NCBI RefSeq assembly: GCF_000576555.1
Contig: NZ_CP007145.1
Span: forward strand, 3,804,501-3,868,500
Source of the DNA: Hymenobacter swuensis DY53
Lineage (GTDB): Bacteria; Bacteroidota; Bacteroidia; Cytophagales; Hymenobacteraceae
Length of the DNA: 64,000 nt
Direction of reading: 5' to 3'
Below, one piece after another: positions 14,934-25,400 of this stretch. Below the pieces are notes generated by a model that had not been told where the DNA came from, did no database searches, and worked only from the letters and a program-made list of their open reading frames with translations. The position numbers were made by a program, and so were the translations under genes. The first letter of the stretch is position 1; every line of letters begins with the position of its first letter.

Positions 14934-16016
14934 ATGGATTCTTTAGCGTCTACAGCTGTTGATGTGCTGGTAATCGGGGCGGGGCAGAGCGGACTGGCGG
15001 TGGGCTATTACCTGCGCCGCGCCGGCCTCTCCTTCACGCTGCTGGACGAACAGCCCCGGCCCGGCGGCGCGTGGCAGCACGGCTGGAACTCGCTGCAGTT
15101 GTTTTCGCCGGCCGATGCCAGCTCCCTGCCCGGCTGGCTCATGCCCCGCCCGCCCGACAACCACTTCCCCACCCGCGACGCCGTCATCGACTACCTCACG
15201 CAGTACGAAGCGCGCTACGCCCTGCCGGTGCAACGGCCCGTGCGCGTGCAGGACGTACGCAGGTCGGGGCCGGGCTTTGCCGTGCAGACCGATGCCGGCA
15301 CGTGGCAGGCCCAAGCCGTGGTGTGCGCCACCGGCAGCTGGAGCCAGCCCTACATTCCGCCGTATCCCGGCCGCGAGCTATTTGCCGGCGCGCAGCTGCA
15401 TTCGGCTCATTACCGGGAAGCGGCGCCCTTTGCCGGGCAGCGGGTACTGGTGGTGGGCGGCGGCAATTCCGGCGCGCAGCTGCTGGCCGAAGTATCCCAG
15501 GTCGCCCACACCACCTGGGTGACGGAGCAGGAACCCCGCTTTCTGCCCGACGACGTGGACGGCCGGGTGCTGTTCACGCAGGCCACCCAGCACTACCACG
15601 CCCAAACCGGGGCCGCCCCCGCCCCGCCCCCCACCCTCGGCGACGTGGTAATGGTAGACTCCGTAAAAGAAGCCCGCCAGCGGGGTGCGCTAAGCAGCGT
15701 GCGGCCATTTGCGCGGTTCACGGACACGGGCGTCGTCTGGGCCGATGGCCGGGAAGAAGCCGTGGACGCCGTGCTTTGGTGCACGGGTTTCCGGCCGGCC
15801 CTGCCGTTTCTGGCCGGCCTGGGCGTGCTGCAGCCCGATGGCCGCGTGGCCACCACCGGCACCCACGCCACCGCCGCGCCCGGCCTGTGGCTGGTGGGCT
15901 ACGGTCAATGGACGGGTTTTGCCTCGGCCACGCTCATCGGCGTGGGCCGCTCGGCACGGGCTACCGTGGACGAAATCCGGAAGTTCCTGGCGGCTTCAGT
16001 GGAGGCAGCGGGCTGA
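14934..16016 (+). CDS. arsO: ArsO-like flavin-dependent monooxygenase, 360 aa
   Basis: Start at ATG 14934 ([20 protein letters not shown]). FAD-binding GxGxSG (residues 13-18), a [18 protein letters not shown] segment, a second Rossmann motif [14 protein letters not shown] for NAD(P)H, and a final [20 protein letters not shown] for FAD closure are all present. The family (ArsO, related to flavin monooxygenases) is found in ars operons of several phyla; its exact reaction on arsenicals is not settled. It lies 142 bp after the ACR3 gene on the same strand. Confidence 0.82.
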   Translation: MDSLASTAVDVLVIGAGQSGLAVGYYLRRAGLSFTLLDEQPRPGGAWQHGWNSLQLFSPADASSLPGWLMPRPPDNHFPTRDAVIDYLTQYEARYALPVQRPVRVQDVRRSGPGFAVQTDAGTWQAQAVVCATGSWSQPYIPPYPGRELFAGAQLHSAHYREAAPFAGQRVLVVGGGNSGAQLLAEVSQVAHTTWVTEQEPRFLPDDVDGRVLFTQATQHYHAQTGAAPAPPPTLGDVVMVDSVKEARQRGALSSVRPFARFTDTGVVWADGREEAVDAVLWCTGFRPALPFLAGLGVLQPDGRVATTGTHATAAPGLWLVGYGQWTGFASATLIGVGRSARATVDEIRKFLAASVEAAG

Positions 16017-16185
16017 CGGAAATACTGGTTTTGCAGATAAGAAGTGGAGGCTTCACGCTACTGCCTGCTAACCGGGGCACTGCGCGTGGCTGATAGCGGC
16101 CGCACCCACCCGGGTGAGTGCGGCGCGGCTTCTTCCCGATACCGATATAGTTTGGCCTTCCTGTCAGGGGCTGCGGGCTGGCTGT

Positions 16186-16193
16186 TATCTTTG
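16186..16193 (+). promoter_or_regulatory. Candidate -7 box for the ferredoxin reductase gene
   Basis: TATCTTTG is an exact match to TAnnTTTG, 115 bp before the start at 16309. No convincing -33 element was found. The 292-bp gap 16017-16308 otherwise shows no gene. Confidence 0.35.
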
Positions 16194-16308
16194 CCCCCGC
16201 GTAGCGCGCCACTGCTGCCAAATCGGGGGTTACGCCAACGATTTGGGGCATTGGGCTGTTATGCCTGGGACTTCAGAGCCCGTTTGTTTCGTTTTTCGCT
16301 GTTGCTGC

Positions 16309-17325
16309 ATGACCAATTCCATTTCCACCGATATCTGCATTATCGGGGCCGGCCCGGTGGGGCTGTTTGCTGTGTTTGAAGCCGGACTGTTAAAGCTGCG
16401 CTGCCACGTAGTAGACGCGCTGCCCCAGGTGGGCGGTCAGCTTTCCGAAATCTACCCCAAGAAGCCGATTTACGACATTCCGGGTTTCCCGGAAGTACTG
16501 GCCGGCGACCTGGTCACCAACCTGATGCGCCAGATTGAGCCCTTCCACCCCACTTTCACGCTGGGTGAGCGGGTAGAAGGCTACCGCAAGCTGGAGGATG
16601 GCTCGTTCGTAGTCACTACCATCGATGGCACCGAAATCAACTGCAAAGCCATTGCTATTGCCGGCGGATTGGGTTCCTTCGAGCCGCGCAAGCCGGCCAT
16701 TGAGAGCCTCACCGATTTTGAGGGCGGCAAGGGCGTGTACTACATGGTGCGCGACCCGGAAACCTTCCGCGACCAGCGTTTGGTTATTGCCGGTGGCGGC
16801 GACTCAGCCCTCGACTGGACGATATTTCTGGCCGATGTAGCTAAAGAAGTGACGCTGGTGCACCGGGGTACAACCTTCCGCGGGGCCGCCGATTCGGCCG
16901 AGAAGGTGCAGCATCTGCACGAGGCCGGCAAGGTGAAGCTAGTGCTGAGCAGCAACGTGACCCACGTGCACGGCAACGGCCGCCTCAATGCCGTGACCAT
17001 CACGGCCAACTCGGGCGATGCCGAGCAGCTGGACGTGGATTCGTTTATCCCGCTGTTCGGCCTCACGCCCAAGCTCGGCCCAATCGGCGAGTGGGGCCTG
17101 GAAATTGAGAACGATGCCGTGAAGGTGAACACGCTAGACTACTCCACCTCGGAGCCCGGCATCTTCGCCATCGGCGATATTAATACCTACCCTGGCAAGC
17201 TCAAGCTCATTCTCTGCGGCTTCCACGAGGCGGCCCTCATGTGCCAGGGAGCGTTCAAGCACATCTTCCCCGACAAGAAGTACACCCTCAAGTACACCAC
17301 CGTAAACGGGGTACCTACTTTGTAA
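16309..17325 (+). CDS. Thioredoxin-reductase-like ferredoxin-NADP(+) reductase, 338 aa
   Basis: Start at ATG 16309 (MTNSISTDICIIGAGPVGLF). Two Rossmann folds are visible: GAGPVGLFAVFEAG for FAD and IAGGGDSALDWTIFLAD for NADPH. There is no CxxC redox pair, which distinguishes it from thioredoxin reductase and fits the YumC-type ferredoxin/flavodoxin reductases of Bacteroidota and Firmicutes. The C-terminal IFAIGDINTYPGKLKLILCG closes the FAD site. It transfers electrons between NADPH and ferredoxin. The ferredoxin gene follows ~100 bp downstream, so partner and reductase are adjacent. Length is normal. Confidence 0.92.
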   Translation: MTNSISTDICIIGAGPVGLFAVFEAGLLKLRCHVVDALPQVGGQLSEIYPKKPIYDIPGFPEVLAGDLVTNLMRQIEPFHPTFTLGERVEGYRKLEDGSFVVTTIDGTEINCKAIAIAGGLGSFEPRKPAIESLTDFEGGKGVYYMVRDPETFRDQRLVIAGGGDSALDWTIFLADVAKEVTLVHRGTTFRGAADSAEKVQHLHEAGKVKLVLSSNVTHVHGNGRLNAVTITANSGDAEQLDVDSFIPLFGLTPKLGPIGEWGLEIENDAVKVNTLDYSTSEPGIFAIGDINTYPGKLKLILCGFHEAALMCQGAFKHIFPDKKYTLKYTTVNGVPTL

Positions 17326-17335
17326 AGACCTGAGA

Positions 17336-17411
17336 CTTTTAGAAGTGAGAAGTGAGACGATGTTCTGGTGCCTGCGCCGCTGAACATCGTCTCAGCTCTC
17401 ACTTTTAAAAG
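17336..17411. repeat. 30-bp inverted repeat with GTGAGACGATGTTC core
   Basis: Arms 17336-17365 and 17382-17411 match at 27 of 30 positions around a 16-nt loop. The inner GTGAGACGATGTTC is identical to the inner arm of the palindrome at 57090-57189, so the two are copies of one dispersed element. It lies between the reductase and ferredoxin genes. Confidence 0.8.
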
Positions 17412-17429
17412 CCTTACTCCTAAAATAAT

Positions 17430-17756
17430 ATGACTGAAGACGTACGCGTATATGTAGAGGAGGCGCCCGGCCAGCGGCGCGAAATTCAGGCCCCAACGGA
17501 TATGGGACTGAGCCTGATGGAGGTGATGAAGGCCGACGGCTATGATATTCAGGCCACCTGCGGCGGGATGGCCCTGTGCGGCACCTGCCACGTAGAGGTC
17601 TTGGCTGGCCCCGAGCTGCCCGAGCCTTCCGATGACGAGCTGGCTATGCTGGAAAGCCTGCCCGTGATGACGCAGGGCAGCCGCCTCTCCTGCCAGATCC
17701 GCCTGCACCCGCGCATGGATGGACTGGTGGTACGCCTCATGCCCCAGGACGCGTAA
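17430..17756 (+). CDS. 2Fe-2S ferredoxin, adrenodoxin type, 108 aa
   Basis: One-electron carrier. Four cluster cysteines are visible at residues 44, 50, 53 and 88 (C-x5-C-x2-C-x34-C; CGGMALCGTC then RLSCQIR), the adrenodoxin/ISC-type spacing rather than the plant type. An acidic helix (PEPSDDELAMLESL) precedes the last cysteine and probably contacts the reductase. The position directly after the ferredoxin reductase suggests the two work together. Whether they feed the ArsO-like enzyme or other oxygenases is open. Confidence 0.93.
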   Translation: MTEDVRVYVEEAPGQRREIQAPTDMGLSLMEVMKADGYDIQATCGGMALCGTCHVEVLAGPELPEPSDDELAMLESLPVMTQGSRLSCQIRLHPRMDGLVVRLMPQDA

Positions 17757-17772
17757 CGGCTCCAGTCTGCCC

Positions 17773-17848
17773 GGTATAGGAAACGCCGGCTATTTAACAG
17801 ATCAACCCCACACGGGGCGACTGTTGAATAGCCGGCGTTTCCTATACC
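17773..17848. repeat. 28-bp near-perfect inverted repeat after the ferredoxin gene
   Basis: Arms 17773-17800 and 17821-17848 match at 27 of 28 positions; the 20-nt loop contains a smaller CCCC/GGGG hairpin. It starts 17 bp after the ferredoxin stop and probably ends that transcript. Its sequence differs from the other palindromes in the window. Confidence 0.8.
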
Positions 17849-17900
17849 AGGCTCCAGCATTTGAGCGTTGCGTAACCAGTTACGGCTATTCTCTACTCTG

Positions 17901-18740
17901 ATGCGTTCCATCCACCCAATCATCGGCCTTACTCTACTGTCCGGACTATCTACCCTTGCTTACGGCCAGCACTATCCGGAGCTGGCGCTGGGCGGCGGCC
18001 TCACGCGGGCTCACCTATCGATGCAGCGGGAACAGCTATCAAACCGTTTTCGCACCGTATCCGATTTGGCCGTGGGTGGCACCATACGGGTACTACTACC
18101 CCTGCAACCCCGATGGATGGTAGAATCGCAGCTGCAAATAAGTAACCTGCCGGTCGGGTTAGGCTACCGGGAAAAGGGCGCCACCTATTACAGCAACAGC
18201 AGCAGTGGTTTGCCGCTCACCGGAATGATCCAGGCGGGCGTAGGATTGCGCCGCCTGGAGCTGCTGCAACTAGGGCTGCAATGGACGCTGGAAGCCGCGT
18301 TGCATGCATCGTACGCCTGGGCAGCGCCAGCCGTTGTTCACCAGACCGGCCAATGGGGAAGCCCCGGCAACGGACAGATAGGGGCATCCTGGGAGCAGCA
18401 ACCCAAACGCCAGGGGACGCCCGTAACAGGAGCTGAAGTGGCGTTCCGTTATGAATTTGCGGAACGCCAGTATGTGTTATTCTCTCTTAACTACCACTAC
18501 GGCCTGTTACCGCTGGCCGAGATACACTCTACCCAGATCAGCTACTTCGATGCCAATAACCAGCTTCGTACCGATGGCCGCTTTACGGTGCCACTGCGCA
18601 TTTCGTATGCAACGCTGCAGGTTTGCTACGGCTGGCGGTTGAAATCCGCTCAGGAACGCCCTACCCGCTGGCGCACACCGCGCTACCACATAGCCCCACC
18701 CGACCCGACGGAGGAGGACAACACGGACGTGAATCCATGA
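17901..18740 (+). CDS. Putative outer-membrane beta-barrel protein, 279 aa
   Basis: Start at ATG 17901 (MRSIHPIIGLTLLSGLSTLA), followed by a signal-peptidase I site near AYGQ. The mature part has alternating polar/hydrophobic strands typical of a small beta-barrel: a glycine-rich first strand (PELALGGGLT), then MVESQLQIS, GMIQAGVGLRRLELLQLGLQ, YVLFSLNYHYGLLPL and ISYATLQVCYGWRLK. The C-terminal ~25 residues are polar and probably periplasmic. No named family is recognised; it resembles the many small porin-like proteins of Bacteroidota. Confidence 0.6.
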   Translation: MRSIHPIIGLTLLSGLSTLAYGQHYPELALGGGLTRAHLSMQREQLSNRFRTVSDLAVGGTIRVLLPLQPRWMVESQLQISNLPVGLGYREKGATYYSNSSSGLPLTGMIQAGVGLRRLELLQLGLQWTLEAALHASYAWAAPAVVHQTGQWGSPGNGQIGASWEQQPKRQGTPVTGAEVAFRYEFAERQYVLFSLNYHYGLLPLAEIHSTQISYFDANNQLRTDGRFTVPLRISYATLQVCYGWRLKSAQERPTRWRTPRYHIAPPDPTEEDNTDVNP

Positions 18741-18790
18741 CGTTCCCATCGGCAACAGCCACTTCGGGGCTGATCAATTCATCTTTCACA

Positions 18791-18827
18791 AAAAAGCCCC
18801 ACTGATATCCTATCGGCGGGGCTTTTT
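18791..18827. terminator. Bidirectional terminator
   Basis: AAAAAGCCCC (18791-18800) pairs with GGGGCTTTTT (18818-18827). It lies between converging genes and has A/T runs on both sides. Confidence 0.85.
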
Positions 18828-18844
18828 CTATGGGCAGACGGCCG

Positions 18845-19285
18845 TTAGCGGCGGCGGGTCGGTTTCTTTTTGGCGGTTGATTTCTTCACCGTGGTCTTCT
18901 TGCTGGACGAGGTACGGCTGCTACTGTGGTGCGTGGAGGAGTTGCGGTGGCGGGTGCTGGTGGTGCGGTGAGGCGCGGCAGCCGGTGCAGCTTTGGCTTC
19001 GGGAATGGCTACCGGGGCCAGCTTCTCTTCTTCGGGCACGGCTTCCAGGTTCTGAATGGTGGCCTCCAAAGCGGGCTGGTGGACGCCGGCTTCCTCGGCG
19101 GCGGCGCGCAGCTTGGCGGCCTGCTTGCGGCGCACGGGCATCAGAAAATCCCGCTCGGCCCGCTCCTGGGCCGATAGTTTTTCCTCGCCAGGCAGGTTAG
19201 TAGGAGTAGTGGTGGCCTCGTCCTGAGCCCAGGCCGGAGCACTGCCGAATAGCAGCAGAGTGAGGAGAATTACCAGTTTACGCAT
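18845..19285 (-). CDS. Secreted protein with a Ser/Thr/Lys/Arg-rich tail, 146 aa
   Basis: A clean signal peptide (MRKLVILLTLLLFGSAPAWA, cut before QDE) is followed by a helical, charged middle (LSAQERAERDFLMPVRRKQA), an Ala/Pro linker and a 45-residue tail of Ser, Thr, His, Lys and Arg ending KKKPTRRR. The tail is highly basic and disordered and could bind polyanions such as LPS or DNA. No catalytic motif is visible. A consensus promoter lies just upstream (19320-19350). Confidence 0.65.
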   Translation of the reverse strand: MRKLVILLTLLLFGSAPAWAQDEATTTPTNLPGEEKLSAQERAERDFLMPVRRKQAAKLRAAAEEAGVHQPALEATIQNLEAVPEEEKLAPVAIPEAKAAPAAAPHRTTSTRHRNSSTHHSSSRTSSSKKTTVKKSTAKKKPTRRR

Positions 19286-19319
19286 CTACTTTTCTTCTTG
19301 CTTAAAACCAAACGGACTG

Positions 19320-19350
19320 CAAATGTACAATCCATTGCCGGCCGGGCCAA
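19320..19350 (-). promoter_or_regulatory. Bacteroidota-type promoter for the 18845-19285 gene
   Basis: On the minus strand a TTG (19350-19348) is followed after 20 bp by TACATTTG (19327-19320), an exact TAnnTTTG -7 box, 35 bp before the start codon. Confidence 0.65.
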
Positions 19351-19475
19351 CTCTAATGCGTTGAGCATCGTGGGTTTCCCGCCTTGGCTTGCCGTGGAAG
19401 GCTCGGAGTGGTACTGGAAAAAGCCCCGCACCACCCCGCCGCTACCGTTACGCGCCCCAACAAAAAACCTGCCGC

Positions 19476-22400
19476 CTACTGCCCCGCAATGCTCACGCGC
19501 GTACCGGCCGAGTGGGCCGTAAACTCGGGGGCGTACAGGCACTGCAGCTGCGAGAGGCCACCGGAGAAGTTGCCGGCCTGGGCCGCCCTCAGGCGGTACT
19601 CGAAAGTGTGCGTGCCTTTGGGGAAGTAGCTGATGAAGAAGTTAGTGGCCGCGTCGCGGGGGCTCTCGTAGTAGCCCAGGCCGCTCTGGTAGCGGTAGCC
19701 CGAGGTTTGGCCGATAAGCTCCAGACCGGCGGCGCGCTGGTCTTTGAGGTGCACGTACTCCAGGTCCCGGTCGGCGCGGAGCACCAGGCGCACCACCAGC
19801 ACGTCGCCCACCCGCAGGGGCGTGGCGGCGCTGAGGGGCTCCAGCACGGGGCCGGCGGCGGTGCGCTGCTCCCGGTACAGGCGGCGCTCCAGCTGCAGCC
19901 CACCCACAGCGGCCGTCAGCTTGTCGGGCTGCTCGAAGTACTGCCAATACAAACCGCCCCAGGCCACGCCAGCGTCGGGCTTCTGCACCGTCACGCGGCC
20001 CTGGGCAGGCTTGATGTCGGCGGCGGGCCAGGTTACTTTGTAGTAGCCGGTGCCGGCCTGCTGGGTGGTGGGCTGCACGGGCTTCCCTCCTACTGCTACC
20101 TGTAGGGGCTGGGTGGGCTGCAGCCAGTTGGAGCCGCGCAGCAGCAAAGCGTAACAGGCATCGGCGGTGGCGCGGGTACTTTCCCAGCTCTGCACGCGCT
20201 TCTGGCTGAGCAGCCACAGCTTCATCTCATCCACCGATTTCTGGTCGCTGAGCACTTCATCGAAGGCCTCGATGAGCGTGGCCTGGGTTTCGGTGGGGGC
20301 TTCGCGCCAGTAGTAGCCGCCGCGCACCTCCTTCCAGTACATGCCCAGCTCCGGGGAGTGCAGGGCGTTTTCCTGCAGCGCCGTGAGGATGGCCTTCACG
20401 GCGGCCGGCTGTGCTTTGGCGCGGTGCAAAGCCAGGGCTATTTCGGCCTGCAGGTAGCGGGTGCGGCCCGGCCAGTACGTGGCGGCCTGCTGCTGATAAT
20501 ACACCTGGGCCGGCTGGGCCTCCTTGCGCACGGCCAGCGCGGGCCAGAAGCTGCGGGCGTACAGAGCCTGCACCTGCAGATCGGAGAGGTGGTCCTGCTT
20601 CAAATCTACCTTGGGCTGCTTGCGGAGCTGGGTGTAGTCGCGCTGCAGCTCCCCATCCAGATACGCCACGGCGTTTTGCAGGAGTTGGCGGGCGGTGGGG
20701 TCCTGCTGGGCATCGAAGGCACCCAGTTTCTGCAGCTTGCCGAAGCCGGCCACGATGAGCTGGGTGATGTAACGGTCGGCGGGCATGCGCTCAAACCAGG
20801 GGAAGGAGCCGTCGGGCAGCTGCATCTGGCGGAGCTTGGTGAGGGCGCGGGCGGTTTCGGCTTTCAGACGGGGCTCGTCGAACAACTCGGCGAGGCGGCG
20901 CATCCGCTCGGTTTCGTTCTGGGCGTCGCGCACCCAGGGCGTTTCCTGCAGCAGCAGGGCCTTCAGTTCCTGGTTTTGCTCTAGCTTGCTGGTGAGGGCA
21001 GCCTTGTCGCCAGCCTGGGCAGCGCGCTGCCACTCGGCCAGCGTGGTGCGCAGCTGGGGGTTGCTCTGCAGAATTTTAGCAGCCAGCAGGTTGGCGTAGA
21101 GGCGGCTGAAGGTCTGCTCGGAGCACTCGTAGGGGTACTCCATCAGGTAGGGCAGCGCCTGCACGGCGTACCAGGCCGGGTTGGGCGTCATTTCCAGCGT
21201 GAGCGAGTAGTTGCGGCGGGTATTGGAGGTGGTGCTGGTGAGCTTTTTCAGCTCAAACTCCCGGGTAGCCGGCCCCACCACCGCCATCGGCAGCGTTTCA
21301 GTAATCAGCACCCGGTTCGGCAGTACCGGCAAGGTGTTTTCCTCGCCATCTTCTACGGTTGTTAGTTGTTGGTTGTCAGTTGTCCGGTTGTTCTGGCGGC
21401 GCTGTTTGCGCTGCTCTTTCTTGTCTTTGCCTGACAACTGCCCGCGCGCCACTACCCGGTAGGTAATGGCTTCGAGGGGGAGCTGGCCTTCGGCGGTTTC
21501 GGGGATGGTCAGGTTCCAGATTACAGCCTGGCTCTGGTTGCCATTGAGGCTGAACTTCACCTGGGCGGAGCTTTTCAATATTTGGCTTTCCAGCGGCTGC
21601 TGGGTGCGGGCGTCGAGCAGGAGGAGTTGGGCGGTGCCGCTGAGGGCCTGGGCGGTGAGGTTGCTGAGCTTGGCCGCGAAGGTCAGCTGGTCGCCTTCCC
21701 GGAAGAAACGGGGGGCGTTGGGCGTTACCTGGAGGCTCTTTTGCGTGACCAGCTCCCGGCGCAGCAGGCCGGTGCGCAGCTGCTGGTCGTGGGCCAGAGC
21801 CAGCAGCTGCCAGCGCGTCACGGCTTCGGGCAGTTGGAATTCCAGCACGGTTTCGCCCTGGGCGTTGGTACGCACGGCGGGCATCCACAGGGCCGTTTCC
21901 CGGAAATCCTTGCGGGCCTGCACGGTGCTGAGGTCGGGTTGCGGGGCCTCGGGCGGGGAAACGGGAGAAGGTGCACCGAACTTGGCTGAGCGGGCCATTT
22001 TAGCATTCTGGGCCATTGGAGCCGCAGCCGCCATCGGGGCCATTTCCCGGTCAGCCGCAACCATAGTGCCCGAGCCGGGCTCTAAGCCAGCTAAGTCGGC
22101 CGGAATATCCGTGTTGCCCTTTACGGTTTCAGAGGCTACTACCTTATCCCGCAACTCTTCCTGGTCCGGAATTTCATCATTGCCCCACAAGCCCCACATA
22201 TTCAGATGCGGGTAGCGAATAGCGTCGGGATAATACTCGGCGACGTACCGATGGAACAGCTCCTGGCCATCCTCCGTGCCGAAGCGACCCTGCCAGGCCA
22301 GCGTGGGCGGGAAGTAGGGACGATAAGAGAAATCCGGGTCGGCGAAATCGTGGGGGCGGAATACGTCCAGCGACTTATCGTAGAGCGTGGCCAACAGCTC

Positions 22401-25400
22401 GGCGTCGGCGGGTTGGCCGTTGGTCTGGTGGATGGTGACGCGCCAGGTTTCCTGCTGGCCGGGCTGCAGCTTGTCGCGGAAGGTGGCAATGCTGAGCACC
22501 AGCGGGGCGGGCGGCGTGGCCACCTGCACCGGGGCCGTGTGGGTGTAGAGGCGGTTGTCGCGCACCTGGGTGAGGTGCACGTAGAGTTGGGTTTCGCCGA
22601 GGGCGGCGGGGACGGGTACTTCCACCATGCGCTGCTGACCGGCTTGCAGCGTCAGCCACTCGTGGCGCAGGGTTTCGCCCTTGGCCTCGGCTTCCAGCAG
22701 CACGCGGGCCCCGTCCAGGGAGCTGCCCACCAGGAAGCGGGCGGTCTGGCCGGGCGCTACGCTGTCCTGTAAGGGCACAAACCAGTCGGCGGTAGGCACG
22801 GGCAACGTGGTGGCAGCGGGGTCGAACAGGGTGAACCGCTGCTCGGCGCGGGCCTCGGGCTGACCAGCGGCGGCCGGGGCGGCGGTGGCTTCCAGCAGGT
22901 AGCGGCCGGGCTGCTGGGCGACCAAGGCCGTTTGCAGGGCGGGCAGCAGCGGGGTTTTATCGGTATCGAAGTCCTGGGTAAGCACCAGCGTGCGGGCCCA
23001 GGTGCTGTCGTTATCTTCCCGGCCGTAGGCATCCAGCGGGAAGCGGCGGCGAAATTCTTCCGGGCTCAGAGCCTCGCGTTCGGGCTGCTCCCAGAGGCGG
23101 GGGCGCAGCGGCCGGGCGGGCGGCGTGAGACGGTAGAGACGCAGTTGGCCCCGGGCGGGTTGGGCCTCACCGGCGGCATTGGTGCTGAGCAGGCGAGGCG
23201 TGGGCAGCTCGGCGCGGTTGAGTAGCTCGGGCAGCTCCAGGCGCAGCGTCAGGGCCTCGGTGCCCAGGCTTACGCGCTGAGTGCCGGTGCGGGTTTCGCC
23301 GGCGGCGTCCGTCACATCAGCCGTTACCTCGAAGGCGTAGCCGGGGCGCCAGCCGCCGCGCTTATTGGCCGCTGCGGCGTCGCCTTTGGCCTCGAAGATG
23401 ATGGCAAAGCCCCCGGCCGAATCGGTACGGGCCGTGCCGCTCAGGATTTCCTGCTCGGGCCGTCCGCCACCGTAGAAGCCCCGGCCGAAGAAGGGCCAGA
23501 ACGTGCGCCGCACCACCCGGTAACTCACCGTGGCCCCGTCGATGGGCTGACCGGCGTAGGCGGTGGCCTTGCCGCGCACCGTTACGGGCTGGCCCAGCAC
23601 CGGTGTGCCCTGCACCGGCTCAAACGTCACCTGGAACGTAGGCCGCTTGTAGTCCTCCACCGCGAAGCTCTGACTGCCGTACTGCGTCTGCAACGACATT
23701 TCGCCGTTCAGCAAACCCGTCGGGAGCACAAAGGAGCCGTGAAAAGAGCCAAACTCGGAAGTGACGAAATCGAGCGACTTGACCATCTGCCCGTTCACAT
23801 CCACCAGCCGCAAACTCACGGCCCGCTTGGTCAGCAGCTTCGATTTGCCGGCCAGCATTTCCGTCAGAATTCCTTTGAAGTACACTGTCTGCCCGGGCCG
23901 GTAGATGGCGCGGTCAGTGTACAGGAAAGTGTGCGGTTGAGCTTCTTCCGGCCTAGTATGCTCATTATATCGAGAGTAGAAATGACCGAGGTCTTCCGTC
24001 CAGAGCGAGTCGGCACCCTGGCTCAACAGGGCCGGATTGAACTGCGTGTAATCTGACGAGGTGCTTACCGGAATTCTCACCTGCCCTTCGGCACTGGTTT
24101 GCGTAGACTGCCCGCGCCGCACTTGATGACGACGAGCCTCCTGATTGTAGGTAGTCAGGAACGGCAGCACCCGCACACCAGCCTGGGGCGCGCCGCTTTG
24201 GCGGTGCAGCACCAACAGCTCGGGGCCTTCGGTGCGGTCGGCGCTGCGGCGCACGTAGCTCAGCTCGCTCACCTGTACTTGGCTGTAAGCCGTTACCGCC
24301 CCGGTTTTCTCTTTGGTGGGGTTGCTGGCGGCGGTGCTCAGCACAATGATATACTGCCCCAGCGGCAAAGCCGGGCCGGCGTGCTGCACGGTATGGCTGC
24401 GGAAATCTCGGGGGCCGGGCACGTCCAGCGTCCAGGTGGCCACGGGTGCGGCAGCCAGGGCGCGGGCGTAGCGCTGCTGCCAGGTTTTGTTCTGGTATAA
24501 CTCCGGCCGCTCCAGCTGCCGCAGCAGCTGGGCGCTGCTCACGCGGTAGGCCGTGGCGTAGAGGCGCGGGGCGTTGCGCGCCGTCAGGCGCAACAGCCAG
24601 GGCTGGCCCGGCAGCAGCACGTCCTCGGTGGTGAAGGCCAGCTCCATTTGCTCCAGCCGCTGGCGCAGGGCGGCGGCCATCCGTCCCCCTCTGGATTTGG
24701 GGAATTGTTTCTCGGCGGCTACGGCCAGCGCGTGGGCTTTAGCGGGGTCGGTTTCTTCCCAGGTGCCGGCTTCCAGCACCCGCAGCTCCGCGCTGATGGG
24801 TAACGCTTTGTACGTTTCGGCAGCACGGGCCAGGGCGACGCGGTACAGCTCAGTTTTGGTGGGCAATTCCGCATGCTGGTACACGAACTCCAGCCGCAGC
24901 CGGTCGGCATCGGCCAGGGCGGCAGGGGTGCCGGCATCCGTGAGGCGGAATGCCAGCAGCTGCTGCAACACCTGTAGCGCGTGGAACTGGCCGTTCAATG
25001 AATCAGCGGGCGGGGCCGTCAGCTTCAGGCCAGCAAACTCCGGGGCGGGGCCGAACAGGGCGGCATCCGTCAGCTCGAACTGTTGGGCGGGCTTAGTGAG
25101 GTACAGCTCGTCGTTGCCGAGACCCTCCACGGCGCGGTGGGCCAGCAAATCGTAGAGGGTGGGGCGCAAAGTGCGGCCCTCGGTGCTGCCGCCCCGACTG
25201 AGGTAGCCCAGCGTGGCCAGTTTCAACTGCTGCTGGCGGCGCGGCTCGTCCTGCACCGAGGCGCGATAGTGCTGCACCACGGCCGCCCCCAGGCGGGCGG
25301 CATCCCAGGTGCGCAGGTCCTGGCGGCTTTGGTCGGCGGTGTCGGTTGTAGTCTGGGTCCGGTCGTAGAGCTGGTAGCGGTGGGCGTCGTAGTAGCGGGC

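Noticed and set aside
15071..16093. 340-codon second frame inside the arsO gene
   Set aside because: An Arg/Pro/Ala-rich shifted-frame shadow with no domain; the arsO frame has complete flavin motifs.
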